Source: Panorpa germanica (taxonomy: Eukaryota; Arthropoda; Insecta; Mecoptera; Panorpidae). From it: DNA of 64,000 bases. Of this stretch, positions 1 through 11,959 are shown piece by piece (within the stretch, counting starts at the first letter, position 1; every line of letters begins with the position of its first letter). Made by a program: the position numbers and the translations under genes. Below the pieces are notes generated by a model. It was given only the letters and a program-made list of their open reading frames with translations. It was not told the origin of the DNA and ran no database searches. The DNA lies in contig OY783217.1 of assembly GCA_963678705.1 (NCBI GenBank), positions 7,130,001 to 7,194,000 on the forward strand. The letters run 5' to 3'.

Positions 1-83
1 AGTAGTTAAGACAGATCTGGTTACATGTAATGTGTATTTAAGTAATAATTCCACAAAATATGTATTCTATAAAAAAACCTTAC

Positions 84-1719
84 CTCTTAGATAGTTTTTG
101 AGCGAATCTTAAAAGTTCTGATTTTCCAGTACCTGGATCACCAACCAACAGAAGATGAGACTGACCACGAATACTAGTTGCGCTTGCGCTTTGATTACTT
201 TGAGCGTTATTAGATAAAAATGACCCAAATTCCGAGTTACATATTTGTTGGGTACAAGACATGCTTTGATATTTCGATGTATTTTTTTGAGTTTGTGTAT
301 TTGTAACACCCCCAATAACTGTTAGCGTTAGAGCTAGTTTTATTATATACATCCCATATATCTAAAATAAAGACTGAAGTAAATAACAATGGAGAAAATT
401 TAAATTAAAAAAGAATTATATTCTTATTAGATGAGTAGTGGTGGCTATAAATGTTCTCTAAATATCTAATTCTAATAACACTACAAATTGATAAAATTTC
501 TTAATTATGTACCTCAGGGCAGATGCTGTTTAAAATAATATCACGTGCAAGGAAAGAGTTTTCTTGTGTTGTACGATGTTTTAGCCAAAAATCTTGAATC
601 CAATCATCCTTCTCCGTATTATGTTTCAAGTCGTTAGCTAATCGCCCTTTCAGCGTGCATACTGTTAGAGAGTTGCATTTGATAAATAAAGACACCTCCA
701 AAAGTTTATTTTGATTTATAAATTGCCAGCGTCTTGTTACTATTCCACTTTACAAATAATATTACTTTATCAAACATATCACTCAGAATAGTGTTAAAAC
801 ATTAAACATTTTACAATTTACCAAATAGTGACATCATCTCCGGGCTGGCAGTGGTCTACCAAATCATCTTCAACAGTAATCCATATTGATGATGGTATGG
901 CACCAATATTTTGTTTTGTAACTTGTTCCTGAAAAATAGTGCCATTAAATTATTTTTCTAATAAAAAAAAAACTTCAAAGATAAGTTAGCAGTAAACCTG
1001 TATTTTAATTTCTTGGTAATCCATACATGTATCTTGTCCCAATTTGTTTTCATTCTGGGGTACAACTTGTGATGATTTGCAAGCTCCTTCTGGGTTACAG
1101 CATTTTGTAATATGTTCTATGCCATACATTTTACTGTAATTAGCATGAGCTGTCATTATATACTTACATTTTAAACATTTATAATTTCTTTTGTGCTCCA
1201 GCATTCGTGCTTGAGTCATTCTAATAACTGTACCTAATATTAAGAGTATACTATTATATGTATATCTATTTGATGTTGATGATTTAAAGATAACTAACCT
1301 GTCACCCGGATTAAAGTATTTAAGTGACTATTATTGGGAAACACAACTTTATTATTTTCTAACGGTTCTGGGACGTTTATAAAACGGATATGTATCCGAA
1401 TTTTTACACTCATCATATATGTTCGAGTTTCGGGAAGTGTTTTAATTACCGACTTTTGTGCCTTTATCATAGCTTGTTCCCAATCTTTCATTGCTTGTAA
1501 AGGCATTGTTATTATTTCAACTGCAAGGTTAGGAAATGTTTTTTCCAAATCATAAAAACTGAAATTTGTTGAATGTTCAATGTAAAATGTAAGAAATGTA
1601 ACTGGCATAATACGCATAACTATTTACCTTACATACACTGACATATGCTTCGTCTCATCATCTTCTTCTAAAATGTTTTTCAAATCATCTTGATGATAAG
1701 TTAATAAATATTTTTCCAT
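84..1719 (-). CDS. MCM9: DNA helicase MCM9, N-terminal part (gene continues off the left edge)
   Basis: Six exons join in phase: 1719-1628, 1558-1299, 1227-998, 928-822, 747-513 and 361-84, giving about 400 residues. The last donor is at 83-82, so the rest lies left of the window. Exon 3 carries the zinc-binding region (YKCLKCKY, then CC and a further C), exon 4 the MCM9-like [15 protein letters not shown] and exon 5 GIVTRRW. Exon 6 holds the Walker A motif GDPGTGKS, preceded by SHLLLV as in MCM9; MCM8 has a different sequence there. In animals MCM9 acts with MCM8 as a hexameric helicase in homologous recombination and interstrand-crosslink repair. A low-complexity stretch of roughly 50 residues (N/S/Q/T-rich) between TVIGG and Walker A is clearly longer than in human MCM9. 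The Walker B and later AAA+ parts are not in the window. The first junction uses a 69-bp intron and is the least certain. Confidence 0.9.
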
Positions 1720-4673
1720 GGTTTAATTTAAACAAAAAAATAACCTGTTGATAAATGTCAAACTGATTACCTGAAAAACATGCATGCTATTTGCAGAGAT
1801 AATAGTTATTTGGGGTAGTTTATATTAAATCATTCTGAGGGCAGCACTAGTAACATTAAATTTTTAAACAAAATAGTCACGTGTAGAACAAAAATAATTA
1901 ATTATTAAATCCATTTTTATTAATGTATTTAAAATCTATATTTTAATTATTTAAGTAGAAAATAAGATTATTTTTTGTAGTATGTATGTATTTATATTAA
2001 GGTAAAAGACAATAATTTTTTAACTTATAGTAAAACAATCATTATCTAACACATTATTTATGCCGTACCATTACTGGCATATAAATAAGTTTAAATAAAG
2101 TTAAACATGTATTTTCTTCTAACAAACAGAGGAAAAAATCCTATTATGTGTAAATTATCCATTAGACGTTATCATTTAAAATTAAACAAGTCATTAAATA
2201 CATAAGCCTTAAAAGTGATCTATAGTTTAAATTACGAGAGTTAGAGGCGACTAATACTTTAAACAAGTTGTGCCGTAAAAATCTACAATACAATGAAAAA
2301 GCACTGTCTCATTGTCACTGTCAATTTCTTAAGAATGTATATAGAACGAATAACATAAAATTCACCATCATATCTTAGATTTACAAGACTTACAACATGT
2401 TTTTAGCATGAGTCAACTGCCGAACTATCATAATTCGAACTATAGTAAGAATTTATAAAATGATAGTAACTTGTTTTAGCTTTTTTAAAAATATCTTAGA
2501 CAATTTTATTGCCAAAACTCATTTCTTCATAAAAATATTAATTTAATAATCAAGGAAAGAGAAAGCAGAATTTGTCTAAAGCAGTATTAATATATTTACT
2601 AATAATGAATCAAATACGGGAAAATGAAACTGAGAAAGAAAAAGTCGAAATTTCTTGAAAAATTATAATTTATTTTAAATGAAGCCGAGTCGAACGACAA
2701 TCATGTCAAATAAATAAATACAATTTTTTCTCAGTAAATTGAGATCTTTCAGAGATATTACACAAACTATTTTCATCCTTAGTAACAAACAAAATATACA
2801 TTGTTTCCTTAAAGTTAACGAATTATTTAACTTATATTCAAAACTCACACATTATTTTAAAAAATCAGACTTTACAATATTTATATTACAAATGTGTGAA
2901 TTTTAAATAAAGGAATATTATTATTTTACTATAATTACAGATCAAAAATGTTTTCGACCATGTTCTAATGACATTGTTTCTTTAATAATACTTTTATCTT
3001 CTTACATTATTTATTGATATTCCATTTTCATTTATGATGAAAATTAGTAATAATAAAAATAAAATAGTGTGCTCTAAAGGCACTTTAAATAACTTTACAA
3101 ACTTTTATACTCCCTTAAAACTAAAAAATCCATTTTTAAACAATAAAAACTAACTTCTACTTACTTCATGTTAACTAAAATTACATATTTTCTATAATAG
3201 AATTTCTCAAACGCCCCTGGTTGCAATATATTTTTCTTATATTTAATTTTTTACGATAATTTTATATATTTTTTCGTACAAAAATAATTGAACCAGCTTT
3301 TTTCTAATTAAAATTAATTTTCAATTTGTTACCTTTTCTTGTTTTTTAAATTTTGGACCAAAAATTTAAAATATTAACTAAAATGTTTTCTATTTTTATT
3401 ATCAAGAATTTTGAAACAGTAAACATTTCTCTTTTACATTTTAAGACTTTGTTATTATATTTTGCAATACTACTTCCAAATTGTGGATACATAACTCTCA
3501 AATACCAAAATATGTGTTTGTGTACAATCAAGCAAGCGTGACATATGAAAAAGCAAAGATTATTATAATTGAATGAATTCGCTCATTAACTAACTCTAAA
3601 TAAATAAATATAATTTCAATAAATGAACTTTTTAAAATGCCATTCTTACAAAACAACCTTAAATAAAATTGTCCACAAAACACCCTTCCAATAATGAAAC
3701 CATTCTCATTAAATACTAAAATCAAATTCCTAAAATGTAAAAGTATGATTCGGAACCTTTTTTAATATTTTAAACAATTATTAGTACCATTGTGTAAATT
3801 AGTTCTTAATTAAAATTACTGAAACAGATAAATGATATTAAATTGTCAATACATTGAATAAACACATGACCAAATATATTTAACAAGTTTCAGAAATTTT
3901 AATGGTTTTTATATATAGTAATTACTGTGCAATTTCAAATTGCCTTTTGAATGTTTTGAACCACTTTATGTAGCAACTATATTTATAATTTCCTACAAAT
4001 TGTTCATGTGGTTTATTATCTTCCATTCGAACCCTGCTACTTATTTGTCCATTTTCATATCTAAGTATAACTATTATTTATTATTTCACTCACTTATTTT
4101 GATACACATTTTTTTCTTTATTATTTCTGCAATGTCAGTTATATAAAAATTAATTGCCTGAAATAGAAATTATAACCGCAGATTAAAATTGTGAGTGAAT
4201 GAAGAAAATCAACTATTCTAATGAAAAACACTCGCCTTAATAAACGATGAACAGATTAAGAAAATTTTAATAATTTACAATGATCCTTATAAAAAAAAAA
4301 CCATGAGTAAGTAAAAATAATATCACACAGAAGTTACAGTTAATGATAAAGTAAACCACAATGATTAATTTATTTCCTTGAAAGGTGCTCTTAGAGAGTA
4401 TCTCGTTATAAAATGAATTTGGTATAAAAAATAGTCTTAAATAATACTTATTATACAAATCAATTTAAAAACTAATATTGTGACGTTTCCTGAAAGTATT
4501 GTCTAATCCTTTTTTTGTATAGTTTTTCATTTAAGAAATTATTTGTTAAACAGAACATATTTCACTTTACATAGACGGTAACATTTGTTATTTGTTAGCC
4601 GCACAAGATATTTGTACATTTTATGTTTTCATTAAATCTGGTTTCATTTATGTTCTTGACAATAATGTAAGAA
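1720..4673. other. Intergenic region between MCM9 and LSM14
   Basis: About 2.9 kb of very AT-rich DNA upstream of MCM9 and downstream of LSM14. The short open frames here have no domain-like composition, no splice partners and no recognisable homology, so I call none of them genes. The region contains one inverted-repeat element (2220-2445), listed separately. The MCM9 promoter should lie just above 1719, but I see no distinctive core element. Confidence 0.6.
2220..2445. mobile_element. MITE-like inverted-repeat element, copy 1
   Basis: The first about 60 bases (from CTATAGTTTAAATTACGAG) are an imperfect reverse complement of the last about 60 bases (ending AATTCGAACTATAG), around a roughly 100-bp centre. 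The outermost TA could be a target-site duplication of the Tc1/mariner type, but this is only a guess. The same terminal sequence, including a GAGTC-CGCCGAACT-like core, recurs in a second element at 12463-12674, so this is a repeat family and not a chance hairpin. It has no coding capacity. Small size plus long terminal inverted repeats is typical of non-autonomous DNA transposons. Confidence 0.65.
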
Positions 4674-7600
4674 CTATAACTCACCAGTTACTGCAGCTAC
4701 TGGTTGAGGTCGCGGAGGTTGTTGTAACTGATTTTGATGTTGTTGCTGATTTCTACCTCTGTTATTTCGGTAATTTCCTCTATAACCGCCACGATGATAC
4801 ATATTTCCCATTCCTCTATTATAATATCCACCACGACCCCGGTATCTGCAAGAAAAATAATTAATAATTTAAATATGGCATTAAATATTTATTTATTTAA
4901 CATATTTTAAAATGTAACATACCCTCCGCGTCTTGCAGAAGCTACTCCAAATGTCTCCGAATTTAATTTTCTCTCTGTACGCCAATCTGTTCTTTGAGAT
5001 CGTCCCTTTGAACGCTCTACAGCTTCACAAGAAATATTATCGAAAAAGCTTTTTGTTTTATCATAACATACTTCTGATTCCTCTTCATGTTCATTCTCCC
5101 CAGCACCTGTTTCATTTCCGGAATCATCCTTTTTGTCTACCTCACCGTTAATAGTAGTTTCAGTCTTCGTTTCTTCAGAAACTTTTATTTTAGCCAGTTG
5201 CGATCTTAATTCTTCAAACTCTGTGTTGGCCTGTTCAAAATCGTAATCGTTTTCAAATTTCAAAGTATTTTTTGGTCGTTGATTATTACCTCCGGCTTGC
5301 ATGCCAGTTCCTTGAGATCGGAAATTACTCTGTTGATTGCCTCTGCCTCGACCTCTTTGGCGCATATTATTGGGACGTCCCCAATTGCCGCGAGGGTTAT
5401 TTGATTGCACCAAAGCCGCCTGTTGCGACATAGCACCTGGCTGTTGATTTGGAAGCTAAAAATGTTGCATATTATCATATAATTAAATTAAATAACACCC
5501 AAAACTTGAAATTTTCAATGCAATTAAGATAGCAATGAAAATAATTTATATAAGATAACACAGCTTTTTTTTTATTAGTAATGAATAATATTTACGAGAC
5601 AGTAAAATATCAAAATTGTCAAAAGTACGAATAAATATTTCTTTTAACACATACCTTATTCTGGGAATTTGGCATTTGGTCGTTTGTGACTTGCGCCTCT
5701 CCTCGAGATTCTCGCCTTTCTCTTTGCTGCCCGGAAAACATCTAAACAGTAAAGAAAATGTTAATGAATGAAATGAAAATTAAAAAGCATAAACATATGA
5801 AAATAATCTAAATAAACATACAAACCTGGTGGTTATTTTGGCTGGATCCTCGCGATGCTTGTGTTCGACCTTTCTGTCCTTGAGGAAGTAAAGGTACAGC
5901 TTGGACGCCTTGATCCATTGTTGGAGACTTTCTAGAGTTCTGTAAATTTGCAGGTGTTCCACTACGAGATCCTCCACTAAGGAGTTCTAAAACAGACGCT
6001 AAGATGGGATTCGAAGAATTTTATTATGAACTATAAATTAATATAAACAATATTTTTATCATATTCTGCTGTAATAACTAAGATCTATCATCTTATGTAA
6101 TTTATGTTAGTTAAGAATTGTTATGTATAATAATTTTATCTAATGAACTAAAAAAACTGCTACCAGATATTTAAACAAAATAATAGCTTACAATTAACAT
6201 GTAATTGTGATGGGATGGACAAAACAAATATTAAACGCTGACACAGACCGAGGCGACGAGATTTGCACTGTTATTGTTACTTCAAAAATCATAGAAAAAC
6301 TTAAAATGCAAATTGTTAGAAACCGAAGCAACGTAATAGAAAAAAGATATATAAGTAATCAGAAAGTCTCGCCACCTAGATTAGGCTAATATAAATATCC
6401 CAGCAGTTTTAGTAACAAAACTAAGCAATTTTATGCCTAAAATAGAAATATCATGCAGAGTGGATCATTCAGAATTGTTCAATTCTAATTATATCATAAA
6501 TTTGAAAGAAATCTAACGATCATAAAAATAATGATTTATTTTAATTGTAGTTTAATTAAAATATTGTAATTCTAAAAATGATCCTTAATGATAATATCTA
6601 TTTGTGTTAGGATCGCACATGTTTGATTAAATATTTTAATATACTAATATATTTCTAGCAATCTAGGTTACGTAAATTGTTAATCTGTCGTCAATTAATA
6701 TAAAATGTGTTTGTTAATAATTTTTAAATTTTAACAATAAATTTCCACTGTAAGACAATAAAGTATAAAAACAAACTTAGAGAACAAGATTCGTGCTGTT
6801 TATATTGTTTTATATAAATATTATAATCCATTGTAAAATCTAAATTTTAAAAAGTTATAAACCTTAAAACAACAGCTTTAAAATCCATCGTATCAGATGT
6901 TTCACCGTTACATCCAATTTATTATATTTTAGATCTATATTTTTAGAAAAATATTGTTAAATAAAATAAGACATTTTAAAAACTATTTTGAGGACAGAAA
7001 CAAGATGATGTTGGTTTATGGACGCAATGGATGGCAATGAACATTTTATAGCAAAAAGCAACAGATGAACAGATATGAGCTACTAAGCAATATCAGTGCA
7101 GGGTTGTAATTATCAGTGACTTTACCGTGAGGGGATTCTCTCACACCTGGGTCTGTGTTCACCGATGTCGGCGGCTCTTCATTAGGCAACTCACTTGTTT
7201 GTTTGAGTGGAACCCGATTACCGATAGTAGGAGCGATTGCAGGTGGTAATCCTCCAAGTGCTCCATAACCAGCTCCATATTGATTCATCTGAGATCCCAT
7301 GGCGGCACCCAATACTGGATGAGCAAATCCCTGTGGTTGATATGCACTCTGCCCAAGTGTTGGGGGTACAGAGAGTTGCATAATTGCAGGATCATTTGGA
7401 AGAGCATTGACATTATTCACTACTCTAATGTCCTTGATATCTGATCCTCGAAATAATATGTAGTCATAAACCTGATTTTGGGGAGCGACTGGAAACTGGG
7501 TTTCGCGATCTTCAGTTCCAAAAGAACGTACTAAAATAATAAATTATATGTTTAGCGATGGCAAATGTAGTTAAAAAAAATTGCATTTGATGTTCCACGT

Positions 7601-7930
7601 CAATTGTACTATATTTAATAAAAAAAGGGGTTATGATTAAAACAACTGTCAAAGTTGTGTACTATATTTTATTAATCTTATTCAAGTTTGTCTAAAAATG
7701 AATAAAATCTTTGACTTTGGATTAAGATGCAGCTGATGGGATAAATTGTACAAAATTTGTGTTTTCGTCCAACTACGACTTAAAATATTAAAAATCTTTT
7801 TGCGCTTACCGGTAGCCAAAGCAATTGTGCATTCCGTAGGGTCAACAGTAAATAGTCGTCCTTCATATCGGATATCAGCCTTAGATATAAGACTAATCTT
7901 AGAGCCAAGCTCTGGCATTCCATTAGACAT
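4674..7930 (-). CDS. tral: LSM14 / trailer hitch, RNP-granule protein
   Basis: Six exons keep phase: 7930-7810, 7530-7126, 5998-5826, 5741-5655, 5455-4923 and 4845-4674, giving 496 residues. The N-terminus is the LSm14 domain ([16 protein letters not shown], then [10 protein letters not shown] after the first splice, then [13 protein letters not shown]). Exon 5 holds an arginine/glycine stretch, the FDF-type segment ([17 protein letters not shown]), the FFD box ([12 protein letters not shown]) and the TFG box ([10 protein letters not shown]). The last exon is rich in G/Y/R and Q. The family binds 4E-T/Me31B-type partners and represses mRNAs in P-bodies; in Drosophila it also affects ER exit sites. 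I chose the ATG at 7930 because MSNG matches the conserved family start; an in-frame ATG at 7951 would add seven residues. A good donor (CTG/GTGAGT) overlaps the last codons, so another C-terminal exon is possible. Confidence 0.93.
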
Positions 7931-8316
7931 TTTGATTATTTTATTGATCACACTCGATAGACAAGATTATTACTGATTTTATTTTACAATCTAAATGATC
8001 TCCTTTGTTGTAAATGGCGTATGATGTGAACAATGAACAGCTGAGTTTCTTTTTACAAAGTAATATTGATAGTGCAATATTATAGCAACAGAAAGCGCTT
8101 AATACGTTTACATATCTAGTTGCATAATCCACCTTCCGGTAATAAGAGTAATACTTTTAATTTATAACATTTTTCTTCTAAAAACAATCTAGTTTCTCTT
8201 GTTTATTTATATAGCAATTTTATGTATTTTTTAAAATAGTATTTATGGCAGCATATAAGTATTTTAACGGAATAATATAAATCGCCTTTGATTTTTTTGG
8301 ACAGCTTCTAGCCAAC
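7931..8316. promoter_or_regulatory. Divergent promoter region, LSM14 (-) and cytochrome c1 (+)
   Basis: The two start codons are 386 bp apart and point away from each other, so both promoters and 5' leaders must fit here unless upstream leader exons exist. I see no clear TATA box at a fixed distance. Shared, TATA-less promoters are common for housekeeping gene pairs; shared control is an inference. Confidence 0.55.
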
Positions 8317-10061
8317 ATGGCGGCAACAGTGAGGAGGATTTGTGGAGCAGGTCTTTTAAAGTCTAATAATGGATTATCTATGCACCAGGTTCGTATATAA
8401 TATTAATTTATGACAAATGAAATATTAATGTTTCAATGGTAATTTTTTTTGGAGCAAAAATTGAACCTAATATAGGTAAATTTGTTCTCCTCTAGTCCGT
8501 ACCTTTAAAAAGTTGCAGTTATTAAATATGCTTAATAAGGAATAAATAGGGCAAAATTGGAAAAATTACGTTTATAATAACTACTTCTTATTAATAACAC
8601 TCTTACTCTCATTTCTACAATACATTTTAATATAAAAGTAATTGTCATTATGTAACTACCTGATTGATGTTACATATTTCAGATCAGTCATTTCTCGACA
8701 ACAAGAGGATGGACCAAGTCGCAGAAAGTGGTATGTTTATAATTAAGAATAGAAAATTTATAAATTTCGTTTGTAATACAAGCACCAATATTCCTTTCAG
8801 TTATTTACAACATTTGGAGTTGTAACCGGTGGAGCAGGAGCTCTTTTGTTTGCTTTAGATCAGTCTGTTAAAGCCTCAGGAACAGAGGTCCATCCTCCGA
8901 AGAATATTTGGAGTCATAGTGGATTTTTCCAATCACTTGATCATAGCAGGTATTAGTAAAACGTAAGATCCTCGTATAAGTCTAATTATGAATGATTAAT
9001 AACTAACTTAAAAAAATAGCGTACGTCGCGGCTATGAGGTCTACAAGCAGGTGTGTGCAGCTTGTCATTCTATGAGGTTTATTTGCTATCGTAACCTCGT
9101 TGGCGTATCCCACACTGAAGCAGAAGCCAAAGCTGAAGCTGAAGAGGTAACATTTGATTGTTTTTTAATATAAATCTTTCTAAACTTTTAAGTAATAAAT
9201 TTTGCCTAATATATACGTTCTGTGATCTGTTTTGTTATTGGTAGAATAAAAAATAGCCTTATCCAATTTATAGCATCTTAAGACTACTTGTTTTAGATTA
9301 TTTAAATCATAGAGACCGAAAAGTATTTTTAGAATCATAAAATCACAAATTTAGTTAAAATTACTAGGTTTTGTTGTAAGTATAATATTGTTTGGCATCG
9401 TAATACTTAGTAATACAAAAGCAAATGTTAATTTAGTTAATAAAAAAAATGTTATTTTAAAGATTCAAGTTAGAGATGGTCCGGATGAGCAGGGCGAGTA
9501 TTTCATGAGGCCTGGAAAATTATCAGACAAATTCCCTAATCCATATGCTAATGAAGAAGCTGCTAGGGATGCTAACAATGGAGCTTATCCTCCAGATTTA
9601 TCATACATTGTGTCTGCTCGTCATGGAGGTGAAGACTACATATTTGCTTTATTAACGGGTTACACCGATCCACCAGCAGGAATTGCTCTTCGAGATGGAC
9701 AGTACTTTAACCCATATTTCCCTGGCGGTGCTATATCCATGGCACAGGCTCTTTACAATGAAGTAATTATAAAAATAATTAATATTATTGATTTATCAAG
9801 AATTTGCGATTTAATATAACATTGTTTTAGGTATTAGAGTACAGTGATGGTACACCAGCTAGTGCCAGTCAACTTGCAAAAGATGTGTCTACGTTCTTAA
9901 AGTGGGCCTCCGAACCAGAACATGACGATCGCAAGCAAATGGCTATCAAGGCCATTGGAATGTTTTCTATACTTATTGTTCTGAGCTACTACATTAAAAG
10001 ACATAAGTGGTCCTCAATGAAATCACGAAAAATCGCATATAAACCTGTTAGCAAGAAGTAA
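8317..10061 (+). CDS. Cyt-c1: Cytochrome c1, heme protein of complex III
   Basis: Six exons (8317-8388, 8683-8730, 8801-8949, 9020-9146, 9463-9762, 9831-10061) give 308 residues, the usual insect length. The first about 70 residues are an R/S-rich mitochondrial presequence followed by a hydrophobic sorting segment ([17 protein letters not shown]). The heme-binding motif is C102-A-A-C105-H106 in [14 protein letters not shown]. Other family landmarks are [34 protein letters not shown] and [10 protein letters not shown], the last containing the likely axial methionine. One C-terminal membrane helix ([19 protein letters not shown]) anchors it in the inner membrane, with a short basic matrix tail. 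It carries electrons from the Rieske protein to cytochrome c. The ATG lies in a fair context (CAACATGG). It is head-to-head with LSM14 and tail-to-tail with Uev1A. Confidence 0.97.
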
Positions 10062-10393
10062 CTTAATTACACAAAGTAGTTCGTGATTGAACTTGCTTAA
10101 CTCTGCTAAGCAAATTTGACTAAGCCAATGCTTAACTGAGTGGAGCATGCTCAAAACAGAAGAATTGCAACAAATAGATAAAATGAAAAAACATTTTCAG
10201 TAATTGTGAATATAGTTTTAAATACAATGTTAAGATATATCCACGTTAAGCTACATTAAAATAGTATATCAACAAATGAATGGTTTTAATTATGCTGAAC
10301 ATTGTAAGTTAAACTAAGTCACACTTTAGCCCAATACTTGTTAATATTATTTATCATTGTACATTGTTTGCCTGTATTTGGCTTTATGCGGAA

Positions 10394-10399
10394 AATAAA
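10394..10399 (+). terminator. Likely polyadenylation signal of cytochrome c1
   Basis: AATAAA lies 333 bp after the stop codon, followed by a T-rich run. It is a plausible 3' end, but the region is AT-rich and such hexamers also occur by chance. Confidence 0.45.
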
Positions 10400-11959
10400 A
10401 TAATGTAAATGTATTCTTTTTTTAAATATTTCAACTTCTTCAATAAAATAATATTAAGTTTATATGTTTTTTAGAACTTTAAATTACTATTTTACCAATT
10501 ATATATTTTGCTACAAATTATCCACTTTCCCTTAAATAAAAATGCGGATTCAGATTCGTTGTGGGCCCGAGGCAACAATTAAAAATAAATAATTTTAGAG
10601 AAATTTTATGAGAAGTCTTTTAAAGAGTAAGCTTCTGTTTCGTTTTAAATTTTTATTCTCAAACAATACATAATTTAAAAAGTACCTAATTTTCATTACT
10701 TTATAAAAAGGGATTCTAATTTCAATGAAGAAGAAAAATCACTTTGAATATCGTGTAAAGTACTCATAACGTTCTTGTCCCATGTTGAAAAATAATAAGT
10801 ATGGGAACCATAATCAACAGTAAAAAACAATTTTATATTACAATAAATTTAACGTAAATGAAACTATATTTTATATTGTAAATTAAACGTTATATTTTTT
10901 ATTTCCGATCATAATCAAGCACATTTTTCTTTACTTATAAGTATGAATTTTCCAATATATTTAAAAGCAATATTGTTCAAGAAGTCGAAAAACAATTAGA
11001 AAAACATGATTCCGATAATGTGGTTATACAGTATTCACGGCTGCGTTAAAATAAAAGTTGAGTTTGCTGCAGTTCCAAAAAATTTCGACAACTTACCAGA
11101 AAGAATAGTCACCGGAATGTCGTTCTTATTAAACACAATATTCAATAAATATTGTTAAAGACTTTATAGCAAAGCTAATAACTTCCAGTAAGTAAATGAG
11201 TGAAAAATTGAAATTTTAGAGGGTGTAATTTAATTTAAATATTTATTTAGGTTTTATTGTATAACTATTTTTATTAATTTATAATTTCAGGCAATAAATA
11301 CAATTAATTTTACCATTATGTTTAACGTTAGAGAAAAAAAATCATATATAAATAACATTTTGTCTGTTAATAAGATTTTTGGAATTATAAGTATAAAAAT
11401 TATTTTCCAAATTTGAATTGGAAAATGTGAATTTTCATAAATTATTAACGAAAATATGCATCTTGATTTATTTAAATAAAGAAATTATCTAAAGATATAG
11501 TTGTTCATAACTGTTTTAACGATTCTATATTTTTATTCGTATTTATGTAAAATATTAAGATTATTAAAATGGCGAAATTTTTTTCAGTTATGCGCTAGCC
11601 CAAAGATTCTTTTATAACTCTTAAATATTTATAGAATAAAAACATAGTTCTAATACAAGATACATTATAAAGATTGCGTTCTCTTTTAATAAAGACAATA
11701 ACTCTGACAGTTACATAATAATTAGTAAAAGTTGTTTTAATATTCTATAAACATTACTAAGAACACTTTTATAACACCATTTTCTGTTATTTATTTCTTT
11801 CGTTATATTTTTTTTTTTACATATTTTTAAGGTTTTTATTTTATTTATTACATAATTTTTATTCTTATTATTAAAGCCAGTGCGTATCTGTGTTATCTTG
11901 ATTTTCCATATTTTAATCGTTACACTGGCTATGAGTTATTCGGGACGTCAACGCAGTGG
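10400..11959. other. Intergenic, between the 3' ends of cytochrome c1 and Uev1A
   Basis: About 1.5 kb of AT-rich sequence between two convergent genes. It should contain the 3' UTR of Uev1A on the minus strand. I found no coding exon, RNA gene or clear repeat. Confidence 0.5.

Noticed and set aside
4015..4040. GGGTTCGAAT on the minus strand resembles a tRNA B box.
   Set aside because: No T-arm stem, no A box and no cloverleaf can be drawn around it.
9388..9462. Extension of the cytochrome c1 frame upstream of exon 5.
   Set aside because: The upstream part is AT-driven and not conserved; a splice acceptor at 9461-9462 restores the family sequence IQVRDGP.
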